Assembly (NCBI RefSeq): GCF_002902575.1
Contig: NZ_PPRD01000006.1
Location: 1 to 64,000 of the forward strand
Source: Staphylococcus croceilyticus
GTDB taxonomy: Bacteria; Bacillota; Bacilli; Staphylococcales; Staphylococcaceae
Length of the DNA stretch: 64,000 nucleotides
Reading direction: 5' to 3'
Position 1 is the first letter of the stretch, and every line of letters starts with the position of its first letter. Below the pieces are notes generated by a model. The model saw nothing but the letters and a program-made list of their open reading frames with translations, searched no databases and was not told the origin of the DNA. Shown piece by piece: positions 1 to 8,612 of this stretch. The translations under genes were made by a program, and so were the position numbers.

Positions 1-9
1 TAGTTACCA

Positions 10-48
10 TGTTATATTATGTAACATATTGTGTCATTTTATCTTACG
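10..48. promoter_or_regulatory. Tandem GlnR/TnrA-type operator upstream of amt
   Basis: Positions 10-26 read TGTTATATTATGTAACA, a perfect match to the GlnR/TnrA pattern TGTNA-N7-TNACA. A second copy at 32-48 (TGTCA-N7-TTACG) has one mismatch. GlnR-family nitrogen control of amt/nrgA genes is established in Bacillota. The inference here is that the transporter is repressed when nitrogen is plentiful. Confidence 0.8.
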
Positions 49-104
49 AATTTTTGCCATATTGAAAAACTATCATTATGATGTTTTCAAAGGAAGTGGT
101 AATT

Positions 105-1349
105 ATGAAGATGGATGACACAATTTTTTTATTTCTTTGTACTTTACTCGTGTGGTTAATGACACCGGGGTTAAGTTTATTCTACGGTGGTCTCGTACAA
201 TCTAAAAACGTGCTGAACACAGTAATGCAAAGTATGGCAGCGATGATTATCGTAACTTTCACATGGATTACATTTGGTTTTACATTAAGTTTTGGAACTG
301 GAAATGACTTAATTGGAAACCTTGACTTTTTGGGCTTACAACATGTAGGCTTTGCGATTAATCAAGATTTGAGCCCGCATGTGCCGTTTGCGTTATTTAT
401 GCTATTTCAAATGATGTTTTGTACTATTGCGGTCTCAATTTTATCTGGTTCCATTGCGGAACGTATGAGATTTATTCCGTTTACAATTTTCATCATTATA
501 TGGGTTATCGTTATTTATAGTCCAGTAGCACACTGGGTTTGGGGTGGCGGTTGGATAGGTAAGTTAGGTGCATTAGATTACGCCGGAGGAACCGTTGTAC
601 ATATTACCTCAGGGGTATCAGGACTTATCTTAGCCATTATGATTGGTAATGGTAAAAAAATCGAAAAAATTCAGCCCCATAATTTATTGATTACATTAAT
701 TGGTGGTATTCTCGTTTGGATGGGATGGTACGGATTTAATACAGGTAGTGCCTATTCATTAAATGATGTTGCATTAGCTTCATTTGTAAACACAGTGATT
801 GCAGCTAGGGGGGGTGCTTTCAGTTGGTTAGTACTTGAATACATAGTAACTAAAAAGCTTAGCCTGCTTGGTTTATTATCAGGGGTGCTTGCAGGTTTAG
901 TAGCTATTACGCCTGCAGCAGGATATGTGAGTTATTTAAACGCATACATCATTTCAATTTGTGGTGGTATCGCATGTTATTTTGTTATTAATATTATTAA
1001 AGAGAAATTTAAATATAATGATACATTAGATGCTTTTGGTATACATGGTGTAGGCGGTGTAGTTGGAGCGGTGCTTACTGGCGTCTTTCAATCGCACGCA
1101 GTTAATGGGGATATTGATAATGGTCTTGTTTATACTGGAAATATTCATGCAGTATTAGTACAACTTATTGCAGTAGTGGTGGTTGTTATTTATACTATTC
1201 TTTTAACTTGGGTTATTGGAAAAGTTTTACAAAAACTGATGCCATTAGCAACTACTGAAGAAGAAGACAAAACAGGATTAGATGAAATCGTTCATGGCGA
1301 GAAAGCATACTTCTATGGTGAGCTTAATAAATTAAATAAAAGATATTAA
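105..1349 (+). CDS. amt: Ammonium transporter (Amt/MEP/Rh family)
   Basis: Integral membrane ammonium channel/transporter of 414 residues, the usual family length. Hydrophobic segments run through the whole protein. Family-type stretches include LFYGGLVQSKN near the N-terminus, HWVWGGGW in the first half and HGVGGVVGA in the second half, which carry the two His-containing regions of the pore. I chose the ATG at 105, 27 bases inside the longest frame, because AAAGGAAGTGG lies 5-15 bases upstream and the protein then begins directly before the first membrane helix. No glnB/PII gene follows. Two GlnR-like boxes precede it, so regulation by nitrogen supply is likely. Confidence 0.93.
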   Translation: MKMDDTIFLFLCTLLVWLMTPGLSLFYGGLVQSKNVLNTVMQSMAAMIIVTFTWITFGFTLSFGTGNDLIGNLDFLGLQHVGFAINQDLSPHVPFALFMLFQMMFCTIAVSILSGSIAERMRFIPFTIFIIIWVIVIYSPVAHWVWGGGWIGKLGALDYAGGTVVHITSGVSGLILAIMIGNGKKIEKIQPHNLLITLIGGILVWMGWYGFNTGSAYSLNDVALASFVNTVIAARGGAFSWLVLEYIVTKKLSLLGLLSGVLAGLVAITPAAGYVSYLNAYIISICGGIACYFVINIIKEKFKYNDTLDAFGIHGVGGVVGAVLTGVFQSHAVNGDIDNGLVYTGNIHAVLVQLIAVVVVVIYTILLTWVIGKVLQKLMPLATTEEEDKTGLDEIVHGEKAYFYGELNKLNKRY

Positions 1350-1366
1350 AAGACTGCAAATCAACC

Positions 1367-1482
1367 CTTTCACTCATTGTTGTCTTATACATAACTAGGT
1401 CATTTACTTGTAATTGTAAACTCCCGTCGTTATGTATTTCGACTCCTTGTTTGACAAGGGTTTTCTTACGGTCTTTATATTT
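1367..1482 (+). repeat. Dispersed structured repeat, copy A
   Basis: This stretch after amt resembles 36050-36155 after nadE. Shared parts are CTTTCACT, a 9-bp stem, TATTTCG-type sequence, TTGACAAGG and TTTTCTT. The stem here is ATACATAAC (1387-1395) with GTTATGTAT (1429-1437). In the other copy the stem is ATGGGTAAC/GTTACCCAT, so three base pairs changed in a compensatory way. The function is unknown. Confidence 0.6.
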
Positions 1483-1519
1483 TAAGTTTCTAAATGAATA
1501 TCTAAGTTGAAAATTAGTA

Positions 1520-1534
1520 TTTTAAGCGATTACA
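1520..1534 (+). promoter_or_regulatory. Candidate CcpA cre site upstream of scrR
   Basis: TTTTAAGCGATTACA fits the cre consensus WTGNAANCGNWNNCW with one mismatch (T for G at position 3). It lies just before a TATGAT -10-like hexamer at 1537-1542. Catabolite repression of sucrose genes is well known in low-GC Gram-positives; its use here is inferred. Confidence 0.5.
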
Positions 1535-1584
1535 ATTATGATAAAATATATCGTAAATGGCTATTAATTTAGGTGATTATTATA

Positions 1585-2535
1585 ATGAAAAATATATCAG
1601 ATATCGCAAAATTAGCGGGGGTCTCTAAAAGTACGGTCTCCCGCTTTTTAAATAATGGATCTGTAAGTCCAAAAACAAAGGATAAATTGAGTCGTATCAT
1701 TGCAGAACATGATTATCAACCTAATCAATTCGCGCAAAGTTTACGTGCGAAACATACAAATATTATTGGCGCAATTATTCCACGTATGAATTCTCATGCA
1801 GTAGATGAAACCGTTAAAGGTATTGTCAGCGTGTGTCAACAACACCACTATCAATTACTGTTAAATTATACCGGATTAGATATCAATGCTGAGATTGCGG
1901 CACTTGAAACATTTTCAAGAAGCAAAGTGGATGGCATTATACTCATGGCTACAACGTTAACTGCGCAACATCTTGAAGTCATTCAAAAAATCGATGTGCC
2001 TATTATTCTAGTAGGACAATCGCATGAGCACATGCACAGTATTGTTCATGATGATTACCAAGCAGGATACTTAGTGGGTGAGATGATTGGTCAACAACAC
2101 CTTCAAAACCTTTGTTTCTTTGGTGTTACAGAAGATGATATTGCTGTCGGGATAGAACGTAAACAGGGCTTGCTTGAGGCGCTCAAGCAATATAATATTC
2201 ATCCTCAAGTATTTGAAACGTCATTTAAGTATGAAGAAGCGAAACCCGAAGTTGCAGAAATACTTCAAACTATGCCTAAGTTGGATGCACTTATTGGGGC
2301 AACCGATTCGATTGCTTTAGCGATACATAACTATTGTGTCCAAACGGATTATGCTAAGCAAATGCCGTCTATCTATGGATTTGGTGGTGATCCCATGACG
2401 CAATTGGTATCACCAGAAATTATCACGATCAAGTTTAATTATTTTGAGGCGGGTACACAAGCTATGAAACAGTTAAATGATTTAATTTTTTCGGAAAAGG
2501 AAGCATCAAAAACGCTCATTTCTGTTAAATTATAG
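1585..2535 (+). CDS. scrR: Sucrose operon repressor, LacI family
   Basis: DNA-binding repressor of 316 residues. The N-terminal LacI helix-turn-helix is clear (ISDIAKLAGVSKSTVSRFLN, residues about 3-22), followed by the hinge and a periplasmic-binding-protein-like effector domain. The ATG at 1585 is preferred over an upstream GTG at 1573 because LacI proteins begin with this Met-Lys-Asn-Ile start and AGGTG lies 10 bases upstream. It sits directly before sucrose-6-phosphate hydrolase and fructokinase on the same strand, which supports the ScrR assignment. It ends about 80 bases before scrB, where a separate promoter may lie. I could not identify a convincing ScrR operator by eye. Confidence 0.88.
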   Translation: MKNISDIAKLAGVSKSTVSRFLNNGSVSPKTKDKLSRIIAEHDYQPNQFAQSLRAKHTNIIGAIIPRMNSHAVDETVKGIVSVCQQHHYQLLLNYTGLDINAEIAALETFSRSKVDGIILMATTLTAQHLEVIQKIDVPIILVGQSHEHMHSIVHDDYQAGYLVGEMIGQQHLQNLCFFGVTEDDIAVGIERKQGLLEALKQYNIHPQVFETSFKYEEAKPEVAEILQTMPKLDALIGATDSIALAIHNYCVQTDYAKQMPSIYGFGGDPMTQLVSPEIITIKFNYFEAGTQAMKQLNDLIFSEKEASKTLISVKL

Positions 2536-2617
2536 AATAATTGTTTAAATGTGGGACCGATACCAATAGAAATGATAAAATGTAATTAATAATAATCTCT
2601 ATCGTTGGAGGGGTAAC

Positions 2618-4105
2618 ATGGCTGAATGGTCAAGAGAAGAACGCTATCGTCGTTTAGAAGACGTTGAATCAACACAATTAGAAGACTTAAAACATCGAGT
2701 CGCAACATCTAAATATCGTCAAACATATCATATTCAACCTGAAACAGGGTTACTTAACGATCCAAACGGTTTAATCTATTTTGGTGGTAAATATTATGTT
2801 TCTCATCAATGGTTTCCTTTAGGTGCTGTTCACGGTTTGAAATACTGGTTTAATTATACGAGTGAAGACCTAGTAACATTTGAACCCCAAGGCCCGATAC
2901 TTAAGCCCGATACGGTATATGATAGTCATGGCGTATATAGTGGAAGTGCCTTTGAACATGAGGGTCACTTATATTATATGTATACTGGAAATCATCGCGA
3001 TGACAATTGGGAGCGCTATGCTAGTCAAATGATAGCCAAAGTAGAGAAGGATGGAACAATTCATAAATTTGAACAGCCTGTCATTTCCCACCAACCAGAA
3101 GGCTATACCAGCCATTTTAGAGACCCAAAAGTATTTGAACATGATAACGAGTTCTACGCTATTATTGGCGCTCAAAACATCAATGAATTAGGTCGCTTTT
3201 TATTTTATAAAACCATAGAGCGTCAACTTGATAAATGGGAATTTGTAGGGGAATTGCACACTAGTTTAGAAGATTTCGGCTATATGTGGGAATGTCCTGA
3301 TTATTTCAAATTAGATGGGGAAGATGTGATTTTATTTAGTCCTCAAGGTCTCGATGCTAAAGGCGATAAATTTAGAAACATTTATCAATCAGGTTATATA
3401 ATCGGTGAATTGGATTTTGATTCTCTAATATTCGAACATAATGAATTTATCGAATTAGATAATGGATTTGATTTTTATGCACCTCAAACATTTGTTGATG
3501 AACATGGTAAACGCATATTAATTGGATGGATGGGGTTGCCAGAAATTAATTATCCAACTGATGAAGAAGGATGGGCGCATTGTTTAACCATTCCTCGCGA
3601 ATTATCGGTTGAAGATGGTAAATTGCGACAACGCCCTCTTAAAGCGCTAGAGAAGTTACGTACAAATAAAGAAACAGCGCTAGGTTACGCCGATAAATTT
3701 TCCCGTATATTACGTCCTTATGAAGGCACGCAATATGAATTAAATATTGAAATTTTGGAAAATGAAGCATCAGAAATTTATTTTGAATTACGTACTTCCA
3801 GAAAATGTTCAACGCTTATTACATATAATACGAGAGAACAAAAAATTACATTAGACCGTACAGAGAGCGGTTTATTACCAGATAATGTAACAGATATGAC
3901 GCGTAGCACCATTTTAGATACGCCACTGACGCATTTACAAATTTTTGTAGATACATCAAGTATTGAAATATTCTGTAACGATGGCGAACGTGTGCTTACA
4001 TCACGTATTTTTCCAGATGAAGCAGCAACAGGAATTAAAACATCTACTATGTCAGGACAAGTATATTTACAATTTACGAAATATGAACTTAAAGGTGAGA
4101 GATAA
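2618..4105 (+). CDS. scrB: Sucrose-6-phosphate hydrolase (GH32)
   Basis: Cytoplasmic beta-fructofuranosidase of 495 residues that cleaves sucrose 6-phosphate to glucose 6-phosphate and fructose. The GH32 nucleophile motif is LLNDPNGL at about residues 45-52, FRDPK lies near residue 167 and WECPD near residue 224 carries the acid/base Glu. A C-terminal beta-sandwich follows. GGAGGGG precedes the ATG. The stop codon TAA is followed immediately by the ATG of the fructokinase gene, so the two are cotranscribed. The PTS transporter (scrA) that would phosphorylate sucrose is not in this window, as in S. aureus, where it lies elsewhere. Confidence 0.94.
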   Translation: MAEWSREERYRRLEDVESTQLEDLKHRVATSKYRQTYHIQPETGLLNDPNGLIYFGGKYYVSHQWFPLGAVHGLKYWFNYTSEDLVTFEPQGPILKPDTVYDSHGVYSGSAFEHEGHLYYMYTGNHRDDNWERYASQMIAKVEKDGTIHKFEQPVISHQPEGYTSHFRDPKVFEHDNEFYAIIGAQNINELGRFLFYKTIERQLDKWEFVGELHTSLEDFGYMWECPDYFKLDGEDVILFSPQGLDAKGDKFRNIYQSGYIIGELDFDSLIFEHNEFIELDNGFDFYAPQTFVDEHGKRILIGWMGLPEINYPTDEEGWAHCLTIPRELSVEDGKLRQRPLKALEKLRTNKETALGYADKFSRILRPYEGTQYELNIEILENEASEIYFELRTSRKCSTLITYNTREQKITLDRTESGLLPDNVTDMTRSTILDTPLTHLQIFVDTSSIEIFCNDGERVLTSRIFPDEAATGIKTSTMSGQVYLQFTKYELKGER

Positions 4106-5068
4106 ATGAGAAAATTATATGCACTAGGCGAAGCATTAATCGATTTTATTCCTAATGTAACTAATTCTGAATTGAAAGACGTCACACAATTTAGTCGTCA
4201 AGTAGGAGGTGCGCCCGCGAATGTTGCGAGTGTGGCTCAAAAATTAGGTGCAAATGCTGAAATGGTAACACAACTAGGGCACGATGCATTTGGCGATATC
4301 ATTGTAGAAACGTTAGATCAACTTGGTGTAGGTACACAATATATTAGAAGAACAAACGAGGCTAATACGGCACTCGCATTTGTAAGTTTAAAAGAAGATG
4401 GCCAACGCGATTTTTCATTTTACCGTAAGCCATCTGCAGATATGCTATATCATCCATCATATTTAGATGAAATTACAATATCTGAACATGATATCTTACA
4501 TTTTTGTTCAGTCGATTTAGTAGAAAGTGAGATGAAAGCTTCTCATAAAGTAATGATTGAGAAATTTGAAGCTGCAAATGGTATCGTCGTCTTTGATCCG
4601 AACGTAAGATTACCATTATGGGATAATGCAGAGGCATGTAAAGCGGCGATTCAAGAATTTATTCCTAAAGCGCACGTTGTTAAAGTCTCTGATGAAGAAC
4701 TCGAGTTTATTACTGGGAAAGTAGATGAAACAGAGGCCATTCAATCATTATTTAAAGGCAATGTTGAAGCGGTCATTTATACACAAGGTCCTAAAGGGGC
4801 TACCATTTTCTTGAAAAATGGGGAAAGTGTTCATCATGAAGGTTACAAAGTGAAAGCGATAGATACAACTGGAGCAGGGGACGCCTTTGTTGGAGCAGTA
4901 ATTAGCAGAATGTTAAATAGTGCAATAACTAATATAACTGAACTATTTGAAAATGAAGGCTATGATATACTTAAATTTAGCAATTTAGTAGCAGCCAAAG
5001 TGACTACTAAATATGGTGCGATTGAAAGTATCCCCACACTAGAAGAAGTAAAAGAGGATTTGAATTAA
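4106..5068 (+). CDS. scrK: Fructokinase, PfkB family
   Basis: Sugar kinase of 320 residues that phosphorylates the fructose released by ScrB so that it enters glycolysis. The N-terminal GGAPANVA signature lies at about residues 33-40, and the C-terminal PfkB signature DTTGAGDAFVGA holds the catalytic Asp near residue 259. The start codon directly follows the scrB stop, so translation is probably coupled. The gene ends before a strong terminator shared with the convergent agr operon. Other PfkB substrates cannot be excluded from sequence alone, but the operon makes fructose the best guess. Confidence 0.88.
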   Translation: MRKLYALGEALIDFIPNVTNSELKDVTQFSRQVGGAPANVASVAQKLGANAEMVTQLGHDAFGDIIVETLDQLGVGTQYIRRTNEANTALAFVSLKEDGQRDFSFYRKPSADMLYHPSYLDEITISEHDILHFCSVDLVESEMKASHKVMIEKFEAANGIVVFDPNVRLPLWDNAEACKAAIQEFIPKAHVVKVSDEELEFITGKVDETEAIQSLFKGNVEAVIYTQGPKGATIFLKNGESVHHEGYKVKAIDTTGAGDAFVGAVISRMLNSAITNITELFENEGYDILKFSNLVAAKVTTKYGAIESIPTLEEVKEDLN

Positions 5069-5076
5069 TAAAATTT

Positions 5077-5115
5077 AAGCACCAACTGAGATGAATGTCA
5101 TCAGTTGGTGCTTTT
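5077..5115. terminator. Bidirectional terminator between scrK and agrA
   Basis: AAGCACCAACTGA pairs with TCAGTTGGTGCTT and is followed by a T tract. The A-rich left flank allows it to work for the converging agrA transcript as well. Confidence 0.85.
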
Positions 5116-5121
5116 GTATGT

Positions 5122-5838
5122 TTATATTTTTTTTACATTTCGAACGGAAGCATAACAATGCTCACCATTTTTAAAGTTCACAATACGTTCTTTTGAGTCA
5201 ATAGATTCGATATTATGTCGATTTACGACGAAACTGTTATGACATCTAAAGAAGCGGTCATCTAACTGAGCAAGTTCTTTAAGATTGCCATAAAATTCAA
5301 TTTGACGATTATCTAAATGAGCAATTAAGCGATGTGACTTCGTTGATGATTCAAAAAACATCACGTCATCATATTGTACATAAATAGAATTGCTACCACG
5401 TTTTAATTCAATTGTTTCCACATTACTTTCCTTAGAAAGTAACTTTAAGCGTGTATGCGCAGTTTCTAAACAATCAATAATTCTTGTTTTCAACTGACTT
5501 GGATCATCTTTAAAAATAAAATCCATTGCAGATACTTTGTATACAAACGTTAAATAAGTTAATTCACTATGACTCGTCACAAATATAACGTTACCAATTG
5601 GGTCATATTTACGAATTTCACTACCTAATTTAATACCGTTCATATCCGCTTCTAATTGAATATCTAAGAAATAGCAACCTACATCGTTCATTTCTTTAGA
5701 TTGCTCAATAACCTCATAAGGATCATCTGTAGCTAACGCAATTTCCATTGGTTTTTCCTCAATCATTATATAATTGTTAATAATTGAAACCATATTTTCA
5801 CGCTGTTTTGCATCATCTTCACAAATGAATATTTTCAT
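5122..5838 (-). CDS. agrA: Accessory gene regulator response regulator
   Basis: Response regulator of 238 residues that, when phosphorylated, activates the agr P2 and P3 promoters. The receiver domain carries the phosphorylated Asp in YFLDIQL at about residue 59. The C-terminal half is a LytTR DNA-binding domain (RGSNSIYVQYDDVMFFESS and RFFRCHNSFVVN). It is the last gene of agrBDCA, 12 bases after agrC. Length and order match the staphylococcal agr system. Two pairs of AgrA-type direct repeats at 7935-7964 and 8006-8035 are its likely binding sites. Confidence 0.97.
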   Translation of the reverse strand: MKIFICEDDAKQRENMVSIINNYIMIEEKPMEIALATDDPYEVIEQSKEMNDVGCYFLDIQLEADMNGIKLGSEIRKYDPIGNVIFVTSHSELTYLTFVYKVSAMDFIFKDDPSQLKTRIIDCLETAHTRLKLLSKESNVETIELKRGSNSIYVQYDDVMFFESSTKSHRLIAHLDNRQIEFYGNLKELAQLDDRFFRCHNSFVVNRHNIESIDSKERIVNFKNGEHCYASVRNVKKI

Positions 5839-5850
5839 CGTTACACATCC

Positions 5851-7140
5851 TTATGACATATTATTTATAATTTCTACTTTTTGAACGAAATAACCGTTCT
5901 CAATTGTCGTATCAAGTAACGCATTTTCAGTAGAATCCGTAATTTCTTTTAGAGTCGTTAAACCTAAACCACGATTCTCTCCTTTAGTTGAAAAGCGTTC
6001 TTGGAACAACTCATGAATACGAGGCATATCCTCTTTACATTTATTCATTACAATAAACATAACCGAAGTTTCGGTGTTTATGAAAGCAATTCTAATTAAA
6101 GCATCCTCTAAATCCTCAGAAGCTTCAATGGCATTATCAATAATAATTCCAATAATTCGACTTAAATCAATCGTATTCATTTCAATGTATTCTACTAATT
6201 CTGGCACTTCAATACTAATAGGGATATTCTTCTCTTGAGCTTGAAGAATTTTAGTCGTCACTAAGCCTTTAATAGCACGAACCTTTAAGTTCTCTGTGCC
6301 ATTAATTTTAATCGATTTCATTTGAAGATTATCTTTCATAGGCACAATATTTTCATTGAAATATGCTCTTAAACCAGTCATATCATCTTCTCTTATATAT
6401 TCAGACATAGTAGTTAAAATATTAACATAGTCATGACGGAACTTACGCATTTCATTATTAATTGATTCAATTTGAAGCGTATATTCGTAATACGTTTCAA
6501 TTTCTTCCATATTACGCTTATAACGAAGTTCACGTTGAGTGGTGTAAGTAATAATAACAATACAAATTGTTAAAAATAGTAGTATACCTATAAATACATA
6601 CGCAAATAATCGTAATCCTTCTAAATCAAGGTAAAATTTCTGCGTATAAAGGTATAAGGTAATAATTGAAAATACTAAAAATAAAGAAATAATTAGTATG
6701 TAAATATTATTGAAAAAAAGATAAGTCTTTTTAAGTCTATTAACTAAAAATCTTATAAAGTATGCACAAATCAAAGCTATTATTGAAAAAGAAATCATAT
6801 ATAATACTAAAAGTGTAAACTTTAAAGTTAAATTATTACCTAATAAATAGAATAGAGATACAGTAAAAAAATTACTTATATACATTACTAGAGTCGACAT
6901 TAAAATAGCTAAAATTGACCATAACTTAACTTTCGTATAGAAGAAAATTATACATAAAATGATTAAGATTAATACAGATTTTCTGTCAAAATAATAAAAC
7001 AATATAGAGGAAGGGATTATAATGCCTAAAATGGCTAAATAATCCCTTTTTTCAAATTTAATATCAATGATAATTTTTGCTACCCAAATGAGCATTATAG
7101 TTTGAAAAATTGATAATGGTACAAAATTAATAATCGTCAT
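5851..7140 (-). CDS. agrC: Accessory gene regulator sensor histidine kinase
   Basis: Membrane receptor kinase of 429 residues that senses the autoinducing peptide. The N-terminal half, about residues 1-200, is a series of hydrophobic segments forming the AIP-binding sensor. The cytoplasmic half has the phospho-acceptor motif FRHDYVN near residue 239, the N box IIDNAIEAS near residue 335 and a glycine box NRGLGLT near residue 394, typical of HPK10 kinases. The sensor half normally diverges along with AgrD, so it should be specific for the peptide encoded just upstream. It is followed by agrA after 12 bases. Confidence 0.96.
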   Translation of the reverse strand: MTIINFVPLSIFQTIMLIWVAKIIIDIKFEKRDYLAILGIIIPSSILFYYFDRKSVLILIILCIIFFYTKVKLWSILAILMSTLVMYISNFFTVSLFYLLGNNLTLKFTLLVLYMISFSIIALICAYFIRFLVNRLKKTYLFFNNIYILIISLFLVFSIITLYLYTQKFYLDLEGLRLFAYVFIGILLFLTICIVIITYTTQRELRYKRNMEEIETYYEYTLQIESINNEMRKFRHDYVNILTTMSEYIREDDMTGLRAYFNENIVPMKDNLQMKSIKINGTENLKVRAIKGLVTTKILQAQEKNIPISIEVPELVEYIEMNTIDLSRIIGIIIDNAIEASEDLEDALIRIAFINTETSVMFIVMNKCKEDMPRIHELFQERFSTKGENRGLGLTTLKEITDSTENALLDTTIENGYFVQKVEIINNMS

Positions 7141-7161
7141 TTCATATACACTTACCTTTAA

Positions 7162-7305
7162 TTATTTATCAGAGAGATTTTGTAATTCTTCTGGTACTTC
7201 AGGTTCATCAAAGTATAAGCTACATACATCTTGTACTGAAAAAGTTCCAACTAAACCAAAGATAAAGCTAAAGACTTTTGCAAATAAAACACTTAATAAA
7301 TTCAT
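7162..7305 (-). CDS. agrD: Autoinducing peptide precursor
   Basis: Precursor of 47 residues. It has an amphipathic N-terminal leader (MNLLSVLFAKVFSFIF), a core ending in DVCSLYF and a conserved acidic C-terminal tail DEPEVPEEL that AgrB removes. By analogy the mature AIP has a five-residue thiolactone ring, CSLYF, with a short N-terminal tail such as DV or QDV that cannot be set from sequence. The ATG at 7305 is chosen, 51 bases inside the longest frame, because the leader starts there in all AgrD proteins. The closest type I recall is S. lugdunensis DICNAYF. A GGGG-rich Shine-Dalgarno lies inside the end of agrB. Confidence 0.95.
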   Translation of the reverse strand: MNLLSVLFAKVFSFIFGLVGTFSVQDVCSLYFDEPEVPEELQNLSDK

Positions 7306-7306
7306 A

Positions 7307-7873
7307 TTAATTGTCCCCCTTAGGAAAAAATATTGGTAATAGAGTAATACTTTCAAGTGTTACTCCTAATAAAATGAGTTGTTTATATGGCTCAGGCATT
7401 ACTAATGAAAGAACTATTAACAATAATGAAAAAATAATTGCTAAAATTTTCTTTCGTGCTCTTAAATGTTGAGGTATTGGTTGCTTTTTGGTTGCAACTG
7501 GAGCGTACACTATAATCAGTAGTAACGCTAATGATGCAACAGTATACATTATACCCAAATTTATTGAAAAATAGACAACGAGCCAAGGTAAACCAACAAA
7601 TAAGATTAAATTTTGAACATGACATAGCAATGATGATCTAGCATGAGCTCCATGTGCATAATGTCTAATTAAAAAATAACTAACGTGTGTGATTAAAGTG
7701 TATAGAAATGTATGGAATATGATTGCAGCACCATATGTCACAATTGTCTTTGCTAAATTACTTACTACAACTTGTAACCCTAATCGCACTTTTAAAAATT
7801 GAATATGATCAAGGTTGTTCTTTCGTTGTAAGTATGAAGCAAAGCGTTCAATTTGGTTGTCAATTGCTTTCAA
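7307..7873 (-). CDS. agrB: AgrB processing endopeptidase
   Basis: Integral membrane cysteine protease of 188 residues that cleaves the C-terminal tail of AgrD and forms the thiolactone. The catalytic His and Cys are expected in the HYAHGAHARSSLLCH region, at about residues 71-85. Several hydrophobic helices follow. The start codon is TTG, with AAGGAGAG about 10 bases upstream. It is the first gene of the P2 transcript, ends one base before the agrD ATG and overlaps the agrD leader signals. Confidence 0.95.
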   Translation of the reverse strand: MKAIDNQIERFASYLQRKNNLDHIQFLKVRLGLQVVVSNLAKTIVTYGAAIIFHTFLYTLITHVSYFLIRHYAHGAHARSSLLCHVQNLILFVGLPWLVVYFSINLGIMYTVASLALLLIIVYAPVATKKQPIPQHLRARKKILAIIFSLLLIVLSLVMPEPYKQLILLGVTLESITLLPIFFPKGDN

Positions 7874-7897
7874 TATTGTGCCACTCTCCTTAAATCA

Positions 7898-7964
7898 ATT
7901 ATACAATTTTGTGCAACCAGTCTGTAAAACATTGCTTAACTGTTCAAAATCAATACTTAACTGT
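7898..7964 (-). promoter_or_regulatory. agr P2 promoter with AgrA direct repeats
   Basis: On the minus strand the -10 is TATAAT (7898-7903) and the -35 is TTACAG (7922-7927), 18 bases apart. Upstream are two AgrA boxes reading ACAGTTAAG, at 7935-7943 and 7956-7964, with a 21-base period. The longer than optimal spacer and the repeats match P2 of S. aureus. Confidence 0.88.
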
Positions 7965-8005
7965 TATATTTAAAATACATATAATATTTTAACATATAAA
8001 AACAT

Positions 8006-8074
8006 ACAGTTTAGTATAAAAAATTGCAAGTTAAGAAGTTTTTGCAAAAATGCGTGGAGTATGTGTTTTAATAT
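8006..8074 (+). promoter_or_regulatory. agr P3 promoter with AgrA direct repeats
   Basis: AgrA boxes ACAGTTTAG (8006-8014) and CAAGTTAAG (8027-8035) are 21 bases apart. A -35-like TTGCAA (8042-8047) and a -10 TAATAT (8069-8074) have a 21-base spacer. This weak, over-long spacing is typical of AgrA-dependent P3. Start of transcription is expected near 8081. Confidence 0.8.
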
Positions 8075-8080
8075 AGACAT

Positions 8081-8599
8081 ATCACATAGATGTGATAACA
8101 ACTTAATAATCTTAGTCTTTAAATTTAATAGTTATTGTTTTATTGGCAGTAAAGGATGATGATTTTGTTTGTAGTTGCAAAATCATTTCATCTTGCCCCA
8201 AGTTGGAAGGAGTGTTTGTGTAGCTGTAGTAAAGCTTCATAATAGTTTATAATGGCAGAATCTACATTGTCAATTTAGTAAATGCTCTTAGTAGAAGTAA
8301 TTTAACTTTGTTTTCTTCGTGTAGTTGATTTATTCATTAATAAGCCATCCCAACTTATTAATGAATACTAATTAAAAAGTGACTGAAGTATTAAACTCAG
8401 TCGAGAATGATTAACTTAGCTATTAAATGTAATAGAAGGTAATTATTCTCAACGATAAAAGCTATCGTAACATCATTTGTATAAAATGATAATTTTTCAT
8501 AATTAATAACATCCCCAAAAAGATTGAAAAATAAATGTAAAAAAACATTCCCTTAATAAAACGTAAGCCGTGAGTCTCTCCCAAGCTCACGGCTTTTTT
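8081..8599 (+). ncRNA. RNAIII: RNAIII, the agr effector RNA, without delta-toxin
   Basis: The RNA runs from P3 to a strong terminator hairpin, about 519 nt, close to the 514 nt of S. aureus RNAIII. Several hairpins are visible. The stem at 8331-8344 with 8354-8367 carries an AUCCCA loop, and the terminator loop contains CUCUCCC; such C-rich loops pair with Shine-Dalgarno sequences of target mRNAs in S. aureus. A Shine-Dalgarno-like GGAAGGAGTG near 8205-8214 survives, but no delta-toxin frame follows it. The only ATGGCAG-type start, at 8252, stops after eight codons. Transcript ends are predicted, not measured. Confidence 0.85.
8565..8599 (+). terminator. RNAIII terminator
   Basis: AAGCCGTGAG pairs with CTCACGGCTT around an 11-base loop holding CTCTCCC, followed by a T run. 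In RNAIII this 3' hairpin also acts as a target-binding domain. Confidence 0.9.
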
Positions 8600-8612
8600 A
8601 TGTTGATAAAAC

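Noticed and set aside
2536..2617. ScrR operator upstream of scrB
   Set aside because: No convincing palindrome could be identified by eye.
8156..8242. 28-residue ORF starting ATGATG in RNAIII
   Set aside because: The AAAGG is too close to the start codon, the peptide is Cys-rich and unlike PSMs, and the sequence is explained by a hairpin arm.
8252..8278. ATGGCAG start inside RNAIII as a delta-toxin gene
   Set aside because: The frame reads only eight residues before TAG and has no Shine-Dalgarno.
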